Assembly (NCBI GenBank): GCA_002413385.1
Contig: DHWW01000273.1
Location: 27,151 to 36,954 of the forward strand
Reading direction: 5' to 3'
DNA: 9,804 bases
Source of the DNA: Granulicella sp. UBA5172
GTDB lineage: Bacteria; Acidobacteriota; Terriglobia; Terriglobales; Acidobacteriaceae
In this document: positions 6,206 through 9,804 of the stretch, piece by piece
How the letters are laid out: every line of letters starts with the position of its first letter
Position numbering within the stretch: position 1 is the first letter of the stretch
Made by a program: the position numbers and the translations under genes
The notes under the pieces: generated by a model
Told to the model about the DNA's origin: nothing
Seen by the model: the letters and a program-made list of their open reading frames with translations, nothing else
Database searches by the model: none

Positions 6206-8062
6206 ATGAACTTGATGGATTCTCCCCAATCCGTGCAGAAGCCTGTAGAGTCAAACGCCACTGCGCCGTTGACCGCGCCCACCGCCGCGCCCAGCGGAGC
6301 CATGGCCTGGCTGCGCCACCATCTCCACACCCAACTCGGCTGCACCATCTCCGAGTTCACCGTCCTTCTCGTCTTCACCTGCTACTTCCTCTTCTATGGT
6401 TTGGTCCCCATCTTTGGTGGCGACCAGCTCGGTCTGGTCGGTGCCGATGAGCCGCGCTACGCCCAGATTGCCGGGGAGATGCTCGCCACACACAACGAGA
6501 TATGTCAACAGGTAGACGCAGGCATCATTCCCCACAGTCTGCACCTGAAGGACCTCCACGCCTCCTACGCCTGCCTGATGGGCGGCACCGTTACGCCCAT
6601 CCTCTACGGCAAGCCCTGGCTTGAAAAGCCGGCGCTCTACTACTGGCGTGCGATGGGCTACTACAAGGAACTCGGCGTCTTTGACTGGACGGCGCGCCTG
6701 GCCTCAGCCACAGGTGCGCTCGCGCTCATCATCCTCGCCTTCCTGCATCTCAAACGCTTCCGCCCCGGAGGCCATCTCGACGCCGCGCTCATCATGGTCT
6801 CCGCCATCGCCATGTTCGCCTTTTCCAGGGGAGCCTCCACGGACATGCAACTCGCCGCGCCCTTCTGTATTGGCATGCTCGGCTGGTACGCCTGGTATGA
6901 GACCGGCAAAAAGTTCTGGCTCTTCGACCTCTACTTTTTCGGTGCCGCGGCCACCCTCGCCAAAGGTCCCGTCGCTCCGTTCCTCGCTCTGTCCATCATC
7001 TGCCTGTTCCTTGGCCTGCGTCGTGAGTGGTCGGCTCTGCGCCGCACCATCTGGATTCCCGGCATCCTGCTCTACCTCCTCATGGTTCTGCCCTGGTACG
7101 TCGCCGTGCAGCGCCGCAATCCCACCTTCTTCAACGAGTTCTTCTGGAAGCACAACCTCGAGCGTTACACGACCAACCTGTATCGCCACCATCAGCCCTT
7201 CTACTACTACCTCGTGGTGCTCATCATCGGCCTGATGCCCTGGACAGCTCTCTCGTTCCGAGCGCTCCTCGACGGCCTCGCAACCTCCATTGCCGAGTGG
7301 AAGGTCCGCCACAAGTCGCAGCGCTACGTCGGCCACGTACGTGCCGGCGACGCCTTCCCCGAGTTCCTCGTCCTCTGGGCGCTCTTCCCCATCGTTTTCT
7401 TTTCGTTCTCCGGATCGAAGCTGCCCGGCTATATCCTTCCTTCGATCCCTCCTCTTGCCATCCTCACCGGCGACTACCTCTACCGTATTCGCCGCGCCGG
7501 AATCTCCAACTGGCTGCTCTACACCCACGCCACGCTCACCGGCATTCTCACCTTCGTCCTGATCCTCAGTCCGCAGTACATGGTCTACCAGCGCATGATC
7601 CCCGCACTCCGGATCTTCGTCTGGGCGACGGTGCTGGGCCTCATTGCCGCGGCCCTGGTGGTCTTCGTAGCCCGCCGCTACGGCGTCCGCCATATTCGTT
7701 TGATCACCATGGCCCCCATGGTTTTCCTGCTCTACTTCCTGCTCGGCAGGAACGGGCACTTACTCGATCTCAACTACTCGTCGCGACCTCTCGCCCGCGA
7801 CATTCAGAAGGCTGATCCCACGGCAAAGGTAGTCGCTGAATTCGACGTACGCCGCGACCTTGTCTACGGCCTCGCGTTTTATCGCAACCAGCAGATCGTG
7901 AGCTATACCAGCGACGGTGTTCCGGATGGAACACACCTGCTTGTGTTTCCCACTCGCGAAGAGCTACAAGTACAGCAGTATCTCAAGGGCCGATTCACCC
8001 AGCCACTCCTGCTCTATCAAGCGCAGGGTCTATCGGTGTATAAGGTTTATCCTCGAAGCTAA
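6206..8062 (+). CDS. ArnT/PMT-like polytopic membrane glycosyltransferase
   Basis: This is a GT-C fold inner-membrane glycosyltransferase resembling ArnT (GT83), which transfers a sugar from a polyprenyl-phosphate carrier to lipid A or another envelope acceptor. The 618-residue product has roughly 12-13 hydrophobic segments. Landmarks are GADEPRYAQIAGEML (79-93) with the catalytic-type Asp-Glu pair in the first periplasmic loop, KPWLEKPALYYW (136-147), LAKGPVAPF (251-259), EFFWKHNLERY (311-321) with HHQPFYYY (328-335) and PWT, and SGSKLPGYILPSIPPLA (402-418). A smaller soluble C-terminal domain follows from about 525. Compared with ArnT, about 30 extra residues lie between EML and the TPILYGKPWLEKP stretch. 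The start is uncertain: ATG 6206 or 6215 are reasonable, while GTG 6149 and ATG 6302 are alternatives; none has a good Shine-Dalgarno. It lies 95 nt after nrnA and 15 nt before the GNAT gene. The donor and acceptor are unknown, so no symbol is given. Confidence 0.88.
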   Translation: MNLMDSPQSVQKPVESNATAPLTAPTAAPSGAMAWLRHHLHTQLGCTISEFTVLLVFTCYFLFYGLVPIFGGDQLGLVGADEPRYAQIAGEMLATHNEICQQVDAGIIPHSLHLKDLHASYACLMGGTVTPILYGKPWLEKPALYYWRAMGYYKELGVFDWTARLASATGALALIILAFLHLKRFRPGGHLDAALIMVSAIAMFAFSRGASTDMQLAAPFCIGMLGWYAWYETGKKFWLFDLYFFGAAATLAKGPVAPFLALSIICLFLGLRREWSALRRTIWIPGILLYLLMVLPWYVAVQRRNPTFFNEFFWKHNLERYTTNLYRHHQPFYYYLVVLIIGLMPWTALSFRALLDGLATSIAEWKVRHKSQRYVGHVRAGDAFPEFLVLWALFPIVFFSFSGSKLPGYILPSIPPLAILTGDYLYRIRRAGISNWLLYTHATLTGILTFVLILSPQYMVYQRMIPALRIFVWATVLGLIAAALVVFVARRYGVRHIRLITMAPMVFLLYFLLGRNGHLLDLNYSSRPLARDIQKADPTAKVVAEFDVRRDLVYGLAFYRNQQIVSYTSDGVPDGTHLLVFPTREELQVQQYLKGRFTQPLLLYQAQGLSVYKVYPRS

Positions 8063-8077
8063 GGTCGGGTCGCCCGG

Positions 8078-9085
8078 TTGAGTCATTCCCCGCAACTCGA
8101 GATCCTTGACCTACGCCACTTCTCTGCGGCGCAGCTCAAATCGCTCCTGCGCGACGAAGCCGATCGCTGGCAGCACCGCCTCCACTGGGACTACACCCGC
8201 GCCTCCAGCATGTTGCTCGAGTACCTCGACAGCCGCATCCTTCCCGGCTTCGTCGCTCTTCGCGATGGCCGCATCGTCGGCTACGCCTTCTGCGTCACCG
8301 AGGGCTCCAAGGCCGTCATCGGCGACATCTACGCCCTCGGTGAAACGGAGTCCACCCACAACCCCATCTGCGACACGCTCCTCCATCACCTGCTCGAACT
8401 CCTCCAGGCCACCCCCGGCGTCGATCGCGTCGAGTCCCAGCTCCTCATGTTCCCCGCCGGAGCACTCGCCCAGCCCTTCCGTGCGCGCGGCTTCCGCAGC
8501 TACCCGCGTCTCTTCATGATGTCCGATCTCAAAGCGCTCGCGACGCACACGCATCCGACGCCGCCACCGCTGCCGCCGAGCGTCAACCTGCTCCTGCAGT
8601 CCTGGCAGCCGGAGTTCTACGAAGGAGCCGCGGCTCTCATCCATCGCTGCTACGCCGGCCACATGGATGCCAGCATCAACGACCAGTACCGCACGCTTCA
8701 CGGAGCACAGCGCTTCCTCCACAACATCATCCGTTTTCCCGGCTGCGGTGTCTTCGATGCGGAAAGCTCCTGGGTCCTGCGTGAAGCAGACACTCCGTCC
8801 TCTCACCCGCCTGCCATCTACGCCATCCTTCTTTGCTCCCGCGTGCGCCCGGACACAGGCCACATCACCCAACTCTGTGTCAGCCCGGCGCTGCGAGGCC
8901 ACGGCCTCGGCCAGACCCTCCTCGAGCACTGCGCCTCCGAAAGCGATCAGCGCGGCCTCCACAGCCTCACCCTCACCGTCACCGAAGCCAACGCCGCCGC
9001 CCTGCATCTCTACCAGCGCAACGGCTTTGCCACGCTCCACCGCTTTGAAGCCATGGTCTGGGACGAAAGCCCCAACGCCTCCTGA
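8078..9085 (+). CDS. Tandem-GNAT N-acetyltransferase
   Basis: This 335-residue protein looks like two GNAT folds in tandem. The N-terminal half has GNAT-like strands (PGFVALRDGRIVGYAFCV, 56-73; KAVIGDIYALGE, 78-89) and ends with PFRARGFRSYPRLFMM, but lacks a clear acetyl-CoA loop and may be degenerate. The C-terminal half is a canonical GNAT. ITQLCVSPALRGHGLGQTLL (263-282) carries the R-G-H-G-L-G pyrophosphate-binding loop, then LTLTVTEANAAALHLYQRNG (297-316) precedes FATLHRFEAMVW. A Pro-rich linker (THPTPPPLPPS, 158-168) separates the halves. The only upstream start that keeps the N-terminal domain is TTG 8078; the first in-frame ATG (residue 45) is inside it. No strong Shine-Dalgarno is seen. 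It starts 15 nt after the glycosyltransferase, so it is probably co-transcribed. Mycothiol synthase shares the tandem-GNAT plan, but nothing here shows that function. The substrate is unknown. Confidence 0.85.
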   Translation: MSHSPQLEILDLRHFSAAQLKSLLRDEADRWQHRLHWDYTRASSMLLEYLDSRILPGFVALRDGRIVGYAFCVTEGSKAVIGDIYALGETESTHNPICDTLLHHLLELLQATPGVDRVESQLLMFPAGALAQPFRARGFRSYPRLFMMSDLKALATHTHPTPPPLPPSVNLLLQSWQPEFYEGAAALIHRCYAGHMDASINDQYRTLHGAQRFLHNIIRFPGCGVFDAESSWVLREADTPSSHPPAIYAILLCSRVRPDTGHITQLCVSPALRGHGLGQTLLEHCASESDQRGLHSLTLTVTEANAAALHLYQRNGFATLHRFEAMVWDESPNAS

Positions 9086-9108
9086 GCGAGCAGGCTGGAC
9101 AAAGAATC

Positions 9109-9141
9109 GGGGCCGATGCGATCAACGCACCGGCCCCTTTT
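9109..9141 (+). terminator. Rho-independent terminator, probably bidirectional
   Basis: GGGGCCG (9109-9115) pairs with CGGCCCC (9131-9137), and an inner TGCG/CGCA stem (9117-9120 with 9126-9129) closes around ATCAA. An A-C mismatch sits between the two stems. TTTT (9138-9141) follows on the plus strand, giving a good terminator for the GNAT gene 24 nt upstream. Read from the minus strand the stem is followed by GATTCTTTG, so it may also end the converging ice-binding gene. Confidence 0.8.
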
Positions 9142-9155
9142 GCAGCGGTTGCTGG

Positions 9156-9804
9156 TTAGTTGACTACCGGACAGTTACAGCCCGAAATGGTGTTGCCGTC
9201 CAGCGTGACCGCACCATTCCGCGCCAGCGCCCTCCCTTGCAAGTCCGCCCCGGTGGTGAGCGTGATGGAGGTCAGCGCAAGGATGTTCCCCTTGAATACA
9301 GAGTTCGTTCCCAGGGTCGCAGAGCTGCCAATCTGCCAGAAGACGTTGCAGGCCGAGGCTCCGTTGGTGAGGACAACGTGGCTGCCGCTCCCCGTTATAA
9401 GCGTGGACGTGACCTGGAAGATGAACACGGCACTCGTATTGCCCTGAGCGTCGAGCGTGAGGTCCCCGGAGAGGGCAAGCGACGACGTCGATTTATAGAC
9501 GCCAGCGGTGAGTGTCTTCCCGACAAGATCTCCAGCCTCCGTGGTGCCACCCGATCGTCCGGCAGCATCGATATACGCGGCCGTCAACGTGGCCTGGGCC
9601 GTGGCCGCGGCAGTGTCCGCACGATGGATCGTCCCACTCGCCAGCCCCGGAGGAAATCCCGTGACGGAAGTGCCCGGACTGACTCCAACATCGCCTGTAA
9701 CCACCGTAGAATCGATGTTGGTGACGGTAGTACCGGCGAGGACAGAGAAGTCTCCTATGTAAGGACAAAGAGCTACTGGCTGCGTTCCGCCGGTTCCGCC
9801 GGTT
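9156..9804 (-). CDS. Ice-binding-like DUF3494 protein (5' end beyond the window)
   Basis: This is a secreted or surface beta-helix protein of the DUF3494 ice-binding (adhesion) family. The reading frame is open from the right edge (codons from 9803) to the TAA at 9158-9156, giving 215 visible residues. The GTG at 9704 is not the start, because family sequence lies ahead of it: a Gly-Gly-Thr linker, then IGDFSVLAGTTVTNIDSTVV leading into TGDVGVSPGTSVTGFPPG. Further marks are DAAGRSGGTTEAGDLVG, TLTAGVYKSTSSLALSGDLT, LDAQGNTSAVFIFQVTSTL, ACNVFWQIGSSATLGTNS, and FKGNILALTSITLTTGADLQ followed by GRALARNGAVTLDGNTISGC. The signal peptide and any N-terminal anchor lie outside the window. Members bind ice or inhibit recrystallisation in cold-adapted microbes, but many soil homologues have untested activity. 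It converges on the GNAT gene and is separated from it by the hairpin at 9109-9141. Confidence 0.9.
   Translation of the reverse strand, partial: TGGTGGTQPVALCPYIGDFSVLAGTTVTNIDSTVVTGDVGVSPGTSVTGFPPGLASGTIHRADTAAATAQATLTAAYIDAAGRSGGTTEAGDLVGKTLTAGVYKSTSSLALSGDLTLDAQGNTSAVFIFQVTSTLITGSGSHVVLTNGASACNVFWQIGSSATLGTNSVFKGNILALTSITLTTGADLQGRALARNGAVTLDGNTISGCNCPVVN
9785..9804 (-). repeat. Short tandem repeat coding a Gly-Gly-Thr linker
   Basis: On the plus strand the 9-base unit TTCCGCCGG occurs at 9785-9793 and 9794-9802, and TT at 9803-9804 could begin a third copy. On the coding strand it encodes Thr-Gly-Gly units just before the DUF3494 domain, probably a flexible linker after a signal peptide or anchor. 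The array runs into the window edge, so the copy number is unknown. Confidence 0.6.

Noticed and set aside
6704..7759. Minus-strand open frame (351 codons) opposite the glycosyltransferase
   Set aside because: The very charged, low-complexity translation is typical of the antisense of a membrane protein gene; the plus strand holds clear family motifs.
8111..9040. Minus-strand open frame (309 codons) opposite the GNAT gene
   Set aside because: The Ala/Gly/Glu/Val-rich shadow has no motif; the plus strand encodes a canonical GNAT loop.

Overview
This is a GC-rich, gene-dense bacterial window whose gene set and protein style point to a soil Acidobacteriota of the Terriglobia/Acidobacteriaceae type (Granulicella, Edaphobacter or Terriglobus-like). 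The pointers are a very large Oar-like TonB-dependent receptor, a LacI regulator of the kind found near such receptors, an ArnT/PMT-type glycosyltransferase and a DUF3494 ice-binding-like protein. The taxonomic assignment is inference from family content; no rRNA or tRNA lies in the window.

Layout. Bases 1-3133 (+) carry the C-terminal part (about 1040 codons) of an outer-membrane TonB-dependent receptor that begins upstream of the window. It is split by an apparent one-base insertion near 796-798, so it reads as two overlapping frames. A strong hairpin at 3152-3182 separates it from a forward run of genes: a LacI-family repressor (3227-4291), a DUF503/YlxP-like protein (4305-4610), ribosome-binding factor A (rbfA, 4649-5068), a DHH/DHHA1 phosphoesterase of the NrnA type (5091-6110), an ArnT-like membrane glycosyltransferase (about 6206-8062) and a tandem-GNAT acetyltransferase with a TTG start (8078-9085). 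A hairpin with a T-tract (9109-9141) ends this run. Converging from the right edge on the minus strand is an ice-binding DUF3494 protein (9156-9804) whose 5' end lies beyond the window.

How the genes fit together. DUF503-rbfA-nrnA is the recognisable core of the bacterial translation/ribosome-maturation cluster (infB-ylxP-rbfA-nrnA-truB in many genomes). Here its usual flanks, infB and truB, are absent, with lacI directly upstream and a glycosyltransferase plus GNAT downstream. The LacI/DUF503 gap is only 13 nt, so the regulator and the ribosome genes may share a transcript. The receptor and the ice-binding protein are envelope or secreted functions, separated from the central run by hairpins.

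No clearly new multi-gene system is evident. The most useful leads are the frameshifted receptor, the lacI-to-ribosome-gene fusion of neighbourhoods, an unusual loop insertion in the glycosyltransferase, and the edge-truncated ice-binding gene with a repeat-coded Gly-Gly-Thr linker.
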